Below are positions 1 through 9,785 of a stretch of DNA of 64,000 nt, piece after piece. This DNA is from Paraburkholderia humisilvae. Its GTDB lineage: Bacteria > Pseudomonadota > Gammaproteobacteria > Burkholderiales > Burkholderiaceae. Where the stretch lies: positions 1 to 64,000 of the forward strand of contig NZ_CADIKH010000005.1 of assembly GCF_902859855.1 (NCBI RefSeq), read 5' to 3'. Position 1 is the stretch's first letter. Each line of letters opens with the position of its first letter. A model generated the notes under the pieces. It did not search any database. It was given only the letters and a program-made list of their open reading frames with translations, and was not told the DNA's origin. The translations under genes and the position numbers were made by a program.

Positions 1-1448
1 CGGCTGCGCAGGGCGGCGCGGCTGGCGCCCTGCGCTCGGGCGCGGCGGCGGTGACGGCGCAGGCGGTAGCGCCACGCCGCAGCGACACACAGGAATCCGT
101 GCAGCGGCCCGCGCAAGCGCTGGACGCGGGCCGCGCGCCGGCGTCGCAAGCGCCGGAATCAGCCGAGGCAGCGAGCACGACGACGGCCGTTGACGTATCC
201 GTTGGCGACGCGTCGAGCAAGCCGGCGCACGAAGAGCACGAAACACACGCAGCGCCCGCGTCGTCCGCTACCGGCCGTGCCGATCATCTTCGGGAACCGA
301 CGGCTGGACACGACTCGTCGGCAGCCGCAGGCACCGCCGCCTCGATGCCGCAACAGGCGACCGACGGGACCGTGCCGGCGCCTGCCGACCGCGCGTCGGA
401 TCTCGCTGAAAGAAATTTGACTGCCGGCGATGTTGCTGAGGCCGGCGTTGTTGACGGCGCAACTGAATCTGCGGCGGCGTCGGTTCCAGCCTCAACCGCG
501 TCGGCTTCGTCCGAGTTGCCGCGCCAGCCGCGTGCGGCCGACGTGCCGTCAACGCAATCGTCAACGCAGCAAGCTGACGAGCCGCGTCGCGCGAGTGGCG
601 CGAGCGCAGCGCTCGATGTGTTGCGCAATGCCGGCCTGAAAGTGTCGGGCGAGCGCAGCCGTCCCGCCTCGGGCGCGTCTGCGAAAGCCGCGCCCGACGT
701 GCCGCCGAAACCCGCCGCGCCGCGCGTGGTGGTGCCGACACCGAACCCCACGCGCCGCGCGCAGCAGCCCGCTGCCGCGCCCGCTCGCGATGCGGTGTTG
801 CGCGCGAATTCGAGTGGCGCGACCGTGCCGCCCTGGGAAGACATTCCGCCGGACGCACCCGGTGCGCTCGACGACTACGTGCCGGCGTCGGCGGACGATG
901 CATTCTTCGCGCCGCCGGACGACAGCTTCGCACCGGTCTTCGACATCGGCCACAACGATGTTCGCGTGAGCCCGGCTGCCGCGCCCGCGGTCGACACGCG
1001 TCCGTTGCCGCCCGCGGTGCCGCTTGATGCACTGGGTTTCGACCGTGACTGGCCGGCGCTCGCGGCCAGCCTGCCGTTGAAGGGCATTTCATATCAGCTT
1101 GCATTCAACAGCGAACTGATGGCGCTCGACGGCGCCACCTTGAAACTGAACGTGCCGGTGCCGCAGTACGCGGACGCCGCACAGGTGGCCAAACTGAAAG
1201 CGGCGCTGGCTGAGCGGCTCGCGCAGCCAGTGGAGGTGGTCGTCGAGGTCGGGCCGGCGCGTCGCACTGCCGCCGCGCTCGATGCGGCCGAGCGCGCGCA
1301 GCGGCAGCAGGAGGCCGAGCGCGAGATCGGCTCGGATCCGTTCGTGCAATCGCTGATTCGCGAGTTCGGCGCGAGCATCGTGCCGGGCTCGGTTCGTCCG
1401 TTGATGCCGGCCGCGCCGGGCCCGGACGCCGCGAGCGCCGCCCATTGA
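1..1448 (+). CDS. dnaX: DNA polymerase III subunit gamma/tau, C-terminal part (5' end outside window)
   Basis: The frame is open from the window edge, so the ATPase domain of this clamp-loader subunit lies upstream. What is visible is a long Ala/Pro/Ser-rich linker (to about position 1030) followed by a compact C-terminal domain of about 130 residues, starting near the [12 protein letters not shown] stretch and ending in [13 protein letters not shown]. In the family this end of tau binds the polymerase alpha subunit and the DnaB helicase. The assignment rests on this domain plus the ybaB and recR genes that follow, the standard dnaX-ybaB-recR order. The low-complexity linker is unusually long and should vary between strains. 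No internal start is implied; codons upstream of position 51 are in frame and uninterrupted. Confidence 0.85.
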   Translation, partial: AAQGGAAGALRSGAAAVTAQAVAPRRSDTQESVQRPAQALDAGRAPASQAPESAEAASTTTAVDVSVGDASSKPAHEEHETHAAPASSATGRADHLREPTAGHDSSAAAGTAASMPQQATDGTVPAPADRASDLAERNLTAGDVAEAGVVDGATESAAASVPASTASASSELPRQPRAADVPSTQSSTQQADEPRRASGASAALDVLRNAGLKVSGERSRPASGASAKAAPDVPPKPAAPRVVVPTPNPTRRAQQPAAAPARDAVLRANSSGATVPPWEDIPPDAPGALDDYVPASADDAFFAPPDDSFAPVFDIGHNDVRVSPAAAPAVDTRPLPPAVPLDALGFDRDWPALAASLPLKGISYQLAFNSELMALDGATLKLNVPVPQYADAAQVAKLKAALAERLAQPVEVVVEVGPARRTAAALDAAERAQRQQEAEREIGSDPFVQSLIREFGASIVPGSVRPLMPAAPGPDAASAAH

Positions 1449-1548
1449 TTTACCACGCGTGACGAGCGCGGCACCGCTTCGAGAAACGGGAGCCGACGCA
1501 AAGCTGAAGCGTTCTGCGCAATCCATACGATCAAGAAGGAGCATGTCC

Positions 1549-1875
1549 ATGATGAAAGGCCAACTCGCCGGGCTGATGAAGCAGGCCCAGCAGATGCAGG
1601 AAAACATGAAGAAGATGCAGGAAGAGCTCGCGAAGATCGAGGTCGAGGGCCAGTCGGGCGCCGGTCTCGTGAAGGTGACGATGACCTGCAAGAACGACGT
1701 GCGTCGCGTGTCGATCGATCCGTCGCTGCTCGCCGACGACAAGGACATGCTCGAGGACCTGGTCGCCGCTGCGTTCAACGATGCGGTCCGCAAGGCCGAA
1801 ACGACCGCCCAGGAGAAGATGGGCGGCATGACCGCGGGTCTGCCGTTGCCGCCGGGCTTCAAGCTGCCTTTCTAG
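1549..1875 (+). CDS. ybaB: YbaB/EbfC family nucleoid-associated protein
   Basis: A 108-residue protein beginning [17 protein letters not shown], with the amphipathic N-terminal helix (about residues 3-30) and the [12 protein letters not shown] strand region typical of the family. Members are small dimeric DNA-binding proteins of the nucleoid, and the gene habitually lies between dnaX and recR, as here. An ATG at 1543 is also in frame, but the AGGAG at 1537-1541 is spaced properly only for the ATG at 1549. The C-terminus ends in a short Pro/Gly tail ([11 protein letters not shown]). It is probably co-transcribed with dnaX. Confidence 0.93.
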   Translation: MMKGQLAGLMKQAQQMQENMKKMQEELAKIEVEGQSGAGLVKVTMTCKNDVRRVSIDPSLLADDKDMLEDLVAAAFNDAVRKAETTAQEKMGGMTAGLPLPPGFKLPF

Positions 1876-1900
1876 AAAGCCGGGGGCCGTCGTTATTCCC

Positions 1901-1960
1901 GCCGTTGTCCGTGCGGTTGCTCCCGCAGTTGGCCCCGCGGTTGGCCCCGCGGTTGGCTCC
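1901..1960. repeat. 12-bp tandem repeat, five degenerate copies
   Basis: Five head-to-tail 12-mers of the form GCGGTTGGCCCC fill most of the ybaB-recR gap. The three central copies (1925-1960) differ from each other by one or two bases and the outer two are more diverged. There is no dyad that would make it a terminator. It looks like a slippage-generated spacer inside the operon. Confidence 0.8.
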
Positions 1961-2015
1961 TCAGCGGGCCCCTTCGTGATCCCTTTCGAGCCCGGCATTC
2001 GCGCCCAGGACCCGC

Positions 2016-2612
2016 ATGAAACAACCCTCCGCCTTGTCGGCGCTCGTCGAAGCGCTGCGCGCACTGCCCGGTGTCGGGCCGAAGTCCGCGCAGCGCATCG
2101 CGTATCACCTGATGCAGCATGACCGCGACGGCGCGCAGAAGCTCGGTCGCTCGTTGCTCTATGCAACCGAGCATCTGCAGCACTGCGAGAGGTGCAATAC
2201 GTTCACTGAAGCGCAGATCTGCGAGGTCTGCAGCGACCCGCAACGCGATCCGACGCTGTTGTGCGTCGTTGAAACGCCGGCCGATCAGGTGATGCTCGAG
2301 CAGACCATGACCTACCGCGGCCTCTATTTCGTGCTGATGGGACGCCTGAGTCCGCTCGACGGGATCGGCCCGAAGGAGATCCATTTCGACCGGCTGGTCA
2401 GGCGCGCGTCGGACGGTGTCGTCAAGGAAGTGGTGCTGGCGACCAATTTCACGAATGAAGGCGAAGCGACTGCCCATTATCTCGGGCAGACGCTCAAGGC
2501 GCGCGGCCTGGCGGTGACGCGTCTCGCGCGCGGCGTGCCGGTCGGCGGCGAACTCGAGTACGTCGATGCGGGCACGATCGCCCGTGCGATGCTCGACCGG
2601 CGCTCGATGTAA
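2016..2612 (+). CDS. recR: Recombination mediator protein RecR
   Basis: 198 residues, the usual length. RecR works with RecO (and RecF) to load RecA on SSB-coated single-stranded DNA. Visible features are the N-terminal helix-hairpin-helix region ([14 protein letters not shown], residues 14-27), a C4 zinc finger (C-x2-C at about 58-61 and C-x2-C at about 70-73), a Toprim domain starting near [10 protein letters not shown], and a C-terminal Walker-B-like end [11 protein letters not shown]. The ATG follows the tandem repeat region directly; no strong Shine-Dalgarno is evident, consistent with read-through translation from the operon. Confidence 0.96.
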   Translation: MKQPSALSALVEALRALPGVGPKSAQRIAYHLMQHDRDGAQKLGRSLLYATEHLQHCERCNTFTEAQICEVCSDPQRDPTLLCVVETPADQVMLEQTMTYRGLYFVLMGRLSPLDGIGPKEIHFDRLVRRASDGVVKEVVLATNFTNEGEATAHYLGQTLKARGLAVTRLARGVPVGGELEYVDAGTIARAMLDRRSM

Positions 2613-2687
2613 CTCGATATTGTGCGGGCACGCGCTCGCCGTGCCGGTGCCGCTGAGCGCGTGCAGCTGACGTGACGGTAGCAGCCA

Positions 2688-2741
2688 CCGCGGCAACTGA
2701 GGCGGTCGCGGCAATCGCGGTAACCCCGGCAACCGTGGCAG
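2688..2741. repeat. 9-bp tandem repeat, six degenerate copies
   Basis: Six consecutive 9-mers related to CCGCGGCAA run up to the AAGGAGA ribosome-binding site of the CoA-transferase gene. The second copy is strongly diverged, the others differ by one to three bases. The unit length preserves the reading frame, so the upstream frame is artificially open here. Confidence 0.65.
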
Positions 2742-2761
2742 AAGAAAGTCGAAGGAGACAC

Positions 2762-3991
2762 ATGAGCGCAACGAACCCAGCGCAGACAACCCAGACCGGC
2801 GGCCCGCTCGCGGGCGTGAAGGTGCTCGAGCTCGGCACGCTGATCGCCGGCCCGTTTGCCGCACGCTTTCTCGGTGAGTTCGGCGCGGACGTGATCAAGA
2901 TCGAAGACCCGCAGGGCGGCGACCCGCTGCGCAAATGGCGCAAGCTGTATCCGGAGGTCGGCGGCACGTCGCTGTGGTGGGCGGTGCAGGCGCGCAACAA
3001 AAAATCGGTGACCGTGAACCTGAAGGCCGACGAGGGTAAGGAGATTGTCCGGCGTCTCGCGAAGGAAGCGGACATCGTGATCGAGAATTTCCGTCCGGGG
3101 CTGCTCGAAAAGCTCGATCTCGGCTACGACGTGCTCGCGGCGGAAAACCCCGGTCTCGTGATGGTACGGTTGTCGGGTTACGGCCAGACTGGTCCGTATC
3201 GCGATCGCCCGGGGTTCGGCGCCATTGCCGAAGCGATGGGCGGTTTGCGGCATATCACCGGCTATCCGGATCTGCCGCCGCCGCGCATCGGCATTTCGAT
3301 CGGCGATTCGATCGCGGCGCTGCACGGCGTGATCGGCGCGCTAATGGCGCTGCATCATCGGCAGGTCAATGGCGGCAAGGGGCAGGTCGTCGATGTCGCG
3401 TTGTACGAGGCGGTCTTCAACATGATGGAAAGCGTGGTGCCCGAGTATGGCGTGTACGGGATGGTGCGCGAGCGCACCGGCGCGTCGCTGCCGGGCATCG
3501 TGCCGTCGAATACCTATCCGTGCCGCGACGGCAGCATTGTGATCGGCGGCAATAGCGATCCGATTTTCAGGCGGCTGATGAGCGCGATCGGCCGCGACGA
3601 TCTCGCGAACGATCCCGCGCTCGCCCATAACGATGGCCGCGTGCCGCGCACGCAGGACATTGACGGCGCAATCGCCGCATGGCTATCGACACGCACGATC
3701 GACGACGCGCTCGCGGTGCTGAACGCGGCCGACGTGCCGGCTGGCCGCATCTACAGCGTCGCGGACATGTTCACCGATCCGCAATTCATCGCGCGCCAGA
3801 TGATCCAGACTTTCAAATGGCAGGACGGTGGTGAAATTCCGTTGCCCGCGGTGTCGCCGAAGATGTCGGACACGCCCGGCGCCACGCGCTGGCTCGGGCC
3901 GGCACTGGGCGCCCATACCGATGAAGTCCTGCGATCGCTGGGTTATGATGCGGGCCACATCGCAAGGTTGCATGCGCAACAGGTTGTGTGA
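2762..3991 (+). CDS. CaiB/BaiF family (class III) CoA-transferase
   Basis: 409 residues, typical for the family, which moves CoA between carboxylic acids through an aspartyl-CoA mixed anhydride. The N-terminus GVKVLELGTLIAGPFA and the block IENFRPGLLEKL are hallmarks. Asp182 in the GDSIAALHG stretch aligns with the catalytic aspartate of formyl-CoA transferase. The ATG is chosen because AAGGAGA precedes it; the open frame extends about 90 bases upstream through tandem repeats without another good start. The substrate cannot be told from sequence. It is followed 46 bases later by a complete ABC importer, suggesting that transporter and transferase handle the same organic acid or a related one. 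Confidence 0.9.
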   Translation: MSATNPAQTTQTGGPLAGVKVLELGTLIAGPFAARFLGEFGADVIKIEDPQGGDPLRKWRKLYPEVGGTSLWWAVQARNKKSVTVNLKADEGKEIVRRLAKEADIVIENFRPGLLEKLDLGYDVLAAENPGLVMVRLSGYGQTGPYRDRPGFGAIAEAMGGLRHITGYPDLPPPRIGISIGDSIAALHGVIGALMALHHRQVNGGKGQVVDVALYEAVFNMMESVVPEYGVYGMVRERTGASLPGIVPSNTYPCRDGSIVIGGNSDPIFRRLMSAIGRDDLANDPALAHNDGRVPRTQDIDGAIAAWLSTRTIDDALAVLNAADVPAGRIYSVADMFTDPQFIARQMIQTFKWQDGGEIPLPAVSPKMSDTPGATRWLGPALGAHTDEVLRSLGYDAGHIARLHAQQVV

Positions 3992-4037
3992 CCGGTTGCG
4001 CGCACCATAAGTACAACGAGAACCGGAGCTTGCAACG

Positions 4038-5078
4038 ATGCAACGTAGAACCTTTCTGACCGGCACCGCGGCGCTCGCGGGCGCCGCGCTCGCGGCACAG
4101 ACGCCGCTCGCCTTCGGACAGGCCAAACTCGAAACGCGCAAGGTCGCGATCGCAGTGGGCGGCAAGAACCTCTTTTACTACCTGCCGTTGACGATCGCCG
4201 AGCGGCGCAACTACTTCAAGGACGAAGGCCTCGACGTCGAGATTTCCGATTTCGCGGGCGGCTCGCAGGCGTTGAAAGCGGCGGTCGGCGGCAGCGCGGA
4301 CGTCGTGTCCGGTGCGTTCGAGCATACGCTGCTGCTGCAGGCGCAACACCAGATGTTTCGCGAATTCGTGCTGCAAGGGCGTGCGCCGCAAATCGTGCTC
4401 GCGGTGTCGAAGAAAACGATGCCGAACTACAAGTCGATCGCGGATCTGAAGGGCAAGAAGATCGGCGTGACGGCGCCTGGTTCGTCGACGTCGATCATGG
4501 CGAGCTTCGTGCTCGCGAAGGGCGGGTTGACCGCGAAGGATGTGTCGTTTATCGGCGTCGGCGCGGGCGCGGGTGCGGTGGCCGCGATGGAGTCCGGGCA
4601 GATCGACGCGCTGGCGAATCTCGATCCGGTGATGACGAAGCTCGAACGCGCGGGTCAGATTCGCGTGATCTCCGACACACGCACGCTTGCCGATACGCAT
4701 AACGTGTTCGGTGGCGACATGCCCGCCGGTTGCCTGTACGCGTCGCAAAGCTTTATCGACAAGAACCCGAACACGACGCAGGCGCTGACCAATGCGATGG
4801 TGCGCGCGCTCAAATGGCTGCAGACGGCAAGCGACAACGACGTGGCCAACACGGTGCCCGAGTCGTACCTGCTCGGCGACCGTGCGCTTTATCTCGCCGC
4901 GTGGGCACACGTCAAGCCGGCCATCTCGCCGGACGGGCTGATGCCGGCCGACGGTCCTGCGACGTCGCTGAGAACGCTGCAGGCGTTCGATGCGACCGTG
5001 CAGGGCAAGCCGATCGACCTGTCGAAGACGTGGACCAACGACTTCGTCAAACAGGCGCTCGCGACAGTCAAGGCCTAG
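4038..5078 (+). CDS. ABC transporter periplasmic substrate-binding protein, SsuA/NMT1 class
   Basis: 346 residues with an exported N-terminus starting MQRRTFLTGTAALAGAAL, a twin-arginine-like pattern (RRTFL) followed by a hydrophobic stretch and an AFG-type cleavage region near residue 28. The mature part has the periplasmic-binding fold of the nitrate/sulfonate/thiamine-precursor group: YYLPLTIAERRNYFKDEGLDVEI near the start, GGSQALKAAVGGSADV, and SIADLKGKKIGVTAPGSS. It is the receptor of the importer encoded by the next two genes. The ligand is not predictable from sequence; sulfonates, aromatic acids and pyrimidine-like molecules are all known for this class. Confidence 0.9.
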   Translation: MQRRTFLTGTAALAGAALAAQTPLAFGQAKLETRKVAIAVGGKNLFYYLPLTIAERRNYFKDEGLDVEISDFAGGSQALKAAVGGSADVVSGAFEHTLLLQAQHQMFREFVLQGRAPQIVLAVSKKTMPNYKSIADLKGKKIGVTAPGSSTSIMASFVLAKGGLTAKDVSFIGVGAGAGAVAAMESGQIDALANLDPVMTKLERAGQIRVISDTRTLADTHNVFGGDMPAGCLYASQSFIDKNPNTTQALTNAMVRALKWLQTASDNDVANTVPESYLLGDRALYLAAWAHVKPAISPDGLMPADGPATSLRTLQAFDATVQGKPIDLSKTWTNDFVKQALATVKA

Positions 5079-5088
5079 GTGCGCGACG

Positions 5089-5901
5089 ATGACGGTTTCC
5101 GCACTCGCGCTCGAGAACATCACCTGCACATTCGTATCGCGCGATGAGCGTGACGCACGCTATACCGCGATCAAGGATGCGACGCTGCGCGTTGCGCCGG
5201 GCGAGTTCGTGTCGGTCGTCGGCCCGACCGGCTGCGGCAAGTCGACCTTGCTGAACGTTGGCGCCGGGCTGCTCGCGCCGTCGGCGGGCACGGTCAGCGT
5301 ATTTGGCGAACCGTTGAGCGGGCTCAACCGGCGCGCGGGCTACATGTTCCAGGCCGATGCGCTGATGCCATGGCGCTCCGCGCTCGATAACGTGACGGCC
5401 GGACTGTCGTTTCGCCACGTGCCGCGCGCCGAAGCCCGCGAGCGCGCGCAAGCGTGGCTCAAGCGCGTCGGTCTCGGCGGCTTCGGCGACCGCTATCCGC
5501 ATCAATTGTCGGGCGGCATGCGCAAGCGCGTCGCGATGGCGCAGACGCTGATTCTCGACCCGGACATCGTGCTGATGGACGAACCGTTCTCGGCGCTCGA
5601 TATCCAGACACGCCAGCTGATGGAAAACGAACTGCTCGATCTGTGGGCCGCGAAACGCAAGGCGGTCCTGTTCATCACGCACGATCTCGATGAAGCGATC
5701 GCGATGTCCGATCGTGTCGTGGTGTTGTCGGCGGGACCGGCGACGCGGCCGATCGGCGAGTTCACGATCGATTTGCCGCGCCCGCGCGACGTCGCCGAAA
5801 TCCGTTCAGAGCCGCGCTTCGTCGACCTGCATGCGCAGATCTGGAGCGTGCTGCGCGACGAGGTATTGAAGGGCTATCAGCAGCAGCTGAAAGCGGTGTG
5901 A
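5089..5901 (+). CDS. ABC transporter ATP-binding protein (SsuB/TauB type)
   Basis: 270 residues. Walker A is GPTGCGKST, the Q-loop region reads GYMFQADALMPW, the signature is LSGGM, Walker B is DIVLMDEPF and the switch histidine lies in FITHDLDEA. These place it with nitrate/sulfonate importer ATPases. It starts 10 bases after the binding-protein gene. The frame is open further upstream, but the ATG at 5089 matches the normal N-terminus of the family (LALENITCTF). Confidence 0.93.
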   Translation: MTVSALALENITCTFVSRDERDARYTAIKDATLRVAPGEFVSVVGPTGCGKSTLLNVGAGLLAPSAGTVSVFGEPLSGLNRRAGYMFQADALMPWRSALDNVTAGLSFRHVPRAEARERAQAWLKRVGLGGFGDRYPHQLSGGMRKRVAMAQTLILDPDIVLMDEPFSALDIQTRQLMENELLDLWAAKRKAVLFITHDLDEAIAMSDRVVVLSAGPATRPIGEFTIDLPRPRDVAEIRSEPRFVDLHAQIWSVLRDEVLKGYQQQLKAV

Positions 5902-5954
5902 GCCGCAAGCAAGCCGGTGGAGTGCGCATGAATAGCGAAAGGACCTGACGACCG

Positions 5955-6779
5955 ATGTGGAAAACACTCCGTCCGAACCGGGCGAACCTCGTGATCTGGC
6001 AATGGCTGCTGCTCGTGCTGTGCTTCGTGCTGTGGTACGTGCTGACGAGTCCGACGCTTTTGCCCGCGTTCTATTTCGATGACCCGAACAAGGCCGCGTT
6101 CCTGTTCGGCGAGCCGCAGAAAGTGCTGGTGCGGATCTGGCAATGGTTCACATCGGGTGAGATCTACATTCATCTGTGGATCACGCTCGTCGAGACGGTC
6201 CTCGCGTTCGTGATCGGCACGGTGCTCGGTCTCGCCGTGGGCCTGTGGCTCGCGTTGGCGCCGATCGCGAGCGCGCTGTTCGATCCGTACGTCAAGGCGG
6301 CGAATTCGATGCCGCGTGTGATTCTCGCGCCGATCTTCGGCGTCTGGTTCGGTTTGGGCATCGGGTCGAAAGTCGCGCTTGGCGTCACGCTGGTGTTCTT
6401 TATCGTGTTCTTCAACGTCTATCAAGGCGTGAAGGAAGTGAGCCCCGTCGTGCTCGCGAACGCGCGGATGCTCGGCGCGAATCGCCAGCAGTTATTGCGC
6501 AGCGTGTATCTGCCGAGCGCGATGAGCTGGGTGTTTTCGAGCCTGCATACCTCGATCGGGCTCGCGTTCGTCGGCTCCGTGGTCGGTGAGTATCTCGGCT
6601 CCGCGCGCGGCGTCGGCTACCTGATCCTGCAGGCCGAAGGCACGTTCGATATCAACACCGTCTTTGCCGGCATTCTCGTCTTGACCGCGTTCGCGCTGAT
6701 TCTCGATGCGCTTGTCGGCGTGATCGAGCGGCGCTTCATGAAGTGGCAGCCGAAGAGCGGCGAGACCGAGCGGCTTTGA
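5955..6779 (+). CDS. ABC transporter permease (SsuC/TauC type)
   Basis: 274 residues with about six membrane segments, the first at WQWLLLVLCFVLWYVLTS (about 16-33). The cytoplasmic EAA loop, which docks on the ATPase, is recognisable in the stretch ANARMLGANRQQLLRSVYLP. This completes the binding protein-ATPase-permease importer. The next gene downstream is convergent (49-base gap), so the operon probably ends here. Confidence 0.92.
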   Translation: MWKTLRPNRANLVIWQWLLLVLCFVLWYVLTSPTLLPAFYFDDPNKAAFLFGEPQKVLVRIWQWFTSGEIYIHLWITLVETVLAFVIGTVLGLAVGLWLALAPIASALFDPYVKAANSMPRVILAPIFGVWFGLGIGSKVALGVTLVFFIVFFNVYQGVKEVSPVVLANARMLGANRQQLLRSVYLPSAMSWVFSSLHTSIGLAFVGSVVGEYLGSARGVGYLILQAEGTFDINTVFAGILVLTAFALILDALVGVIERRFMKWQPKSGETERL

Positions 6780-6827
6780 ACCCGCCGCTGCGCAACCGCT
6801 CGTGACGCCCGCGCGAGCGGCACGCAT

Positions 6828-7802
6828 TCACGGGGTGATGACCACCTTGCCGACCACGCGGCGCTGCGCGATATCGTTGAGCGCCTGCGCGGCCTGTTCC
6901 AGCGGGTAGTGCGCCGATACATACGGCCGCAGCTTGCCGCTCCTGATCCAGCCGGTCATTTCGGCGAACGCGGCCGTATTGCGATCGGCTTCGCGCTTCG
7001 CAAACTCTCCCCAGAACACGCCGACAATGCTTGCGCCCTTGAGCAGCGCGAGATTGAGCGGCAGCTTCGGTATTTCGCCGTTCGCAAAGCCGACCACCAG
7101 ATAACGGCCGCGCCAGCCGATACTGCGAAACGCGGGCTCGGCATAGATGCCGCCGACCGGATCGTAGATCACGTCGGGGCCGCGGCCGTCGGTGAGCGCC
7201 TTGATGCGCTCGCGCAAGTCTTCGGTCGAGTAATTAATGGTCGCATCGGCGCCGTGCGCGACACACACGTCGAGCTTCGCATCACTCGACGCCGCGGCAA
7301 TCACGCGCGCGCCGAGCGCCTTGCCGATTTCGACCGCGGCGAGGCCGACGCCGCCTGCCGCGCCGAGCACGAGCATCGTTTCGCCGGCCTGCAACCCGGC
7401 GCGATCGACCACCGCATGGTGTGACGTGCCATACGCAAGCGTAAACGCGGCAGCGATATCGAAGGGCGCATCGTCGGGCAGCGGCACGCATGCGTCGGCT
7501 GCCGCGCGCGCCTGTTCCGCATAGCCGCCATGCGCGACGTAGGCAACCACCCGCATCCCGGCATGCAACTGCGTGACGCCCGCACCCACCGCGCGCACGA
7601 CACCCGCGACTTCAGCGCCGGGCGTGAACGGCAGGGGCGGCTTCAGCTGATACTTGTTCTCGATGATCAGCAGATCCGGAAAGTTGACCGCGGCGGCCTT
7701 CACGTCGATCACGACCTCGCCGGCCTCGGGCTGTAGAGGCGGGAGTTCGTCCAGCGTGAGCGTCTCGGGCGGTCCGAATCGATGACAACGGATAGCGCGC
7801 AT
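6828..7802 (-). CDS. NADPH:quinone oxidoreductase family protein (zinc-independent MDR)
   Basis: 324 residues of the medium-chain dehydrogenase/reductase superfamily. The N-terminal domain has [17 protein letters not shown] and [12 protein letters not shown], typical of quinone oxidoreductases, and lacks the catalytic and structural zinc cysteines of alcohol dehydrogenases. The Rossmann motif is [15 protein letters not shown]. The ATG at 7802 is preceded on its strand by AAGGAGA; the open frame upstream of it is not supported. The gene is transcribed away from surE, so both promoters lie in the shared 305-base gap. Confidence 0.9.
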   Translation of the reverse strand: MRAIRCHRFGPPETLTLDELPPLQPEAGEVVIDVKAAAVNFPDLLIIENKYQLKPPLPFTPGAEVAGVVRAVGAGVTQLHAGMRVVAYVAHGGYAEQARAAADACVPLPDDAPFDIAAAFTLAYGTSHHAVVDRAGLQAGETMLVLGAAGGVGLAAVEIGKALGARVIAAASSDAKLDVCVAHGADATINYSTEDLRERIKALTDGRGPDVIYDPVGGIYAEPAFRSIGWRGRYLVVGFANGEIPKLPLNLALLKGASIVGVFWGEFAKREADRNTAAFAEMTGWIRSGKLRPYVSAHYPLEQAAQALNDIAQRRVVGKVVITP

Positions 7803-8107
7803 TGCGTCTCCTTCTAGCGGTGTTCGCAAACAGGCGTTCGAGTGTAAAGCATGCTCGAACGACCGTGCGCTTCGTTGTGTCAGGTTTTGTGACATCGCGT
7901 GGTGAACCGGCATCGTGTCGAACCGCGCAGGCGGGTCGTGCATCGCTCGTGCCGCAGGCGGCACGCCGCAAAAGAGGCGATCGCACGTGGCACGCGAGGG
8001 GGCACGCGAGCGCGTGCGCGAGATCGCCGCCGGTCGCGCTGCACACGAGCGCGAGACCACCACGGCGTGTCGTCCGCGCGCCTTGTTTCCTCGGTTACAA
8101 TCGCCGC
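7803..8107. other. Divergent intergenic region, quinone oxidoreductase / surE
   Basis: No credible gene: the frames crossing it have the character of GC shadows. On the plus strand a TACAAT hexamer at 8096-8101 ends six bases before the surE ATG, resembling a -10 element, but no good -35 is visible at 16-18 bases. The ribosome-binding site of the oxidoreductase (CTCCTT on the plus strand) lies at the left edge. Confidence 0.6.
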
Positions 8108-8866
8108 ATGCGAATCCTACTCAGCAACGACGACGGTTACCTCGCGCCCGGTCTCGCGGCGCTGCACGAAGCGTTAAAACCGCTTGCCGACGTCACCGTG
8201 ATGGCGCCGGAGCAGAACTGCAGCGGCGCATCGAATTCGTTGACGCTGTGGCGGCCGCTGTCGGTGCTGCGTTCGGCGAACGGCTTCTACTACGTGAACG
8301 GCACGCCCACCGATTCCGTTCACATCGCATTGACCGGCATGCTCGACCATCAGCCCGATCTCGTCGTGTCGGGCATCAACAACGGCCAGAACATGGGTGA
8401 AGACACACTGTACTCGGGGACGGTCGCCGCCGCGACCGAAGGCGTCATGTTCAACGTGCCCGCCATTGCGTTCTCGCTGGTCGACAAGGACTGGGCCCAT
8501 CTCGAATCGGCAGCGCGCGTCGCTGCGGAAATAGTCAAACATTATCTCGACGCGCCGTTGCCGGGGCATCCGCTACTGAACGTCAACATTCCGAACCTGC
8601 CTTACGATCAGCTGGGCGAGTGGCGTATCACGCGGCTTGGCAAGCGGCATCCGTCGCAGCCGGTGGTCCGCCAGACCAACCCGCGCGGCGAGCCGATCTA
8701 CTGGATCGGCCCATCGGGTAGTGCGCGCGACGCGAGCGAAGGCACCGATTTCCACGCGGTCGCACAAGGTCATGTGTCGATCACGCCGTTGCAGCTCGAT
8801 CTGACCCACACCGCGATGCTGTCCGCGACGCGCGACTGGGCAAGCGCCGGGAGCGGCGCTTCATGA
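8108..8866 (+). CDS. surE: 5'/3'-nucleotidase SurE
   Basis: 252 residues, normal for this metal-dependent nucleoside-monophosphate phosphatase of stationary-phase cells. The N-terminal metal site is LLSNDDGY (adjacent Asp pair), followed by PEQNCSGAS, and [12 protein letters not shown] carries the family asparagine. The ATG at 8108 begins [10 protein letters not shown], the canonical start. No Shine-Dalgarno precedes it. The stop overlaps the start of pcm by four bases (ATGA), so the two are translationally coupled, as in many proteobacteria. Confidence 0.96.
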   Translation: MRILLSNDDGYLAPGLAALHEALKPLADVTVMAPEQNCSGASNSLTLWRPLSVLRSANGFYYVNGTPTDSVHIALTGMLDHQPDLVVSGINNGQNMGEDTLYSGTVAAATEGVMFNVPAIAFSLVDKDWAHLESAARVAAEIVKHYLDAPLPGHPLLNVNIPNLPYDQLGEWRITRLGKRHPSQPVVRQTNPRGEPIYWIGPSGSARDASEGTDFHAVAQGHVSITPLQLDLTHTAMLSATRDWASAGSGAS

Positions 8867-9780
8867 CGGGCGAGCGCGCAAAGCGCTTTCCGCTAGGCCT
8901 CGAAGACCTGGTGCGCGAACCGCGCCGAAGCGAAGTGCGCTCGGGTGACGCGCGCGTCACGAAGGTCGCGGCAGTCGAAAGCCGGGCGTCCGGTGCTTCA
9001 GGCGTCGCAGGACCGCAAGGTGCGCGTGCGGCTGCCGCCGGCAAGCGCAATGATGCTGCGCGGCAACCGGCGCTGCGCCTGCCGGCGACGCTCGAGCGTG
9101 CCGGCGCGCCGAACGTCCCACTGAACCGCGCGCATGCGCTGACGTCGGAACGGGTACGCGAGCGGATGGTCGAACGGCTGCGAGCGAACGGGGTTGCCGA
9201 TCCGCGCGTGTTGAACGCGATGGCGACCGTGCCGCGCCATATGTTCGTCGATCCGGGGCTTGCGACGCAGGCTTACGAAGACGCGGCGCTGCCGATCGGC
9301 CATCACCAGACCATTTCGAAGCCGTCGGTGGTCGCGCGGATGATCGAGCTGGCCGCGGCGGGGCGCGAGCTCAACAGCGTGCTCGAGATCGGCACCGGCT
9401 GCGGTTACCAGGCGGCGGTGTTAAGCCAGGTCGCGCGCGACGTGTATTCGATCGAGCGGGTCAGGCCGTTATACGAACGCGCGAAGACGAACCTGCGGCC
9501 ATTGCGCATTCCGAATATTCGCTTGCATTACGGCGACGGCCGCATCGGCTTGCCGGCGGCGGCGCCGTTCGATGCGATTGTGATCGCCGCCGCCGGGCTC
9601 GATGTGCCGCAGGCGTTGCTCGAACAACTGGCGATCGGTGCGCGCCTCGTCGCGCCGGTCGGCACGCAGGACGGTCAGACGCAGGTGCTCACGCTCGTCG
9701 AACGTACGGGGCCCACGCAGTGGCGGGAGTCGCGGCTTGATCGCGTTTTCTTTGTACCCTTAAAATCCGGAGTGATTTGA
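8863..9780 (+). CDS. pcm: Protein-L-isoaspartate O-methyltransferase
   Basis: 305 residues. The SAM-binding core is [15 protein letters not shown], preceded by [15 protein letters not shown], both diagnostic of the repair methyltransferase that converts damaged isoaspartyl residues. The core resembles the 210-residue enterobacterial enzyme; the first 90 or so residues are an additional Arg/Ala-rich, low-complexity extension, which is common in Burkholderia relatives. The start overlaps surE and the stop overlaps the nlpD region, so surE-pcm-nlpD-rpoS reads as one tightly packed cluster. Confidence 0.94.
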   Translation: MTGERAKRFPLGLEDLVREPRRSEVRSGDARVTKVAAVESRASGASGVAGPQGARAAAAGKRNDAARQPALRLPATLERAGAPNVPLNRAHALTSERVRERMVERLRANGVADPRVLNAMATVPRHMFVDPGLATQAYEDAALPIGHHQTISKPSVVARMIELAAAGRELNSVLEIGTGCGYQAAVLSQVARDVYSIERVRPLYERAKTNLRPLRIPNIRLHYGDGRIGLPAAAPFDAIVIAAAGLDVPQALLEQLAIGARLVAPVGTQDGQTQVLTLVERTGPTQWRESRLDRVFFVPLKSGVI

Positions 9781-9785
9781 ATCCG

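Noticed and set aside
3813..5129. 438-residue minus-strand frame under the importer genes
   Set aside because: Shadow of the binding-protein and CoA-transferase genes.
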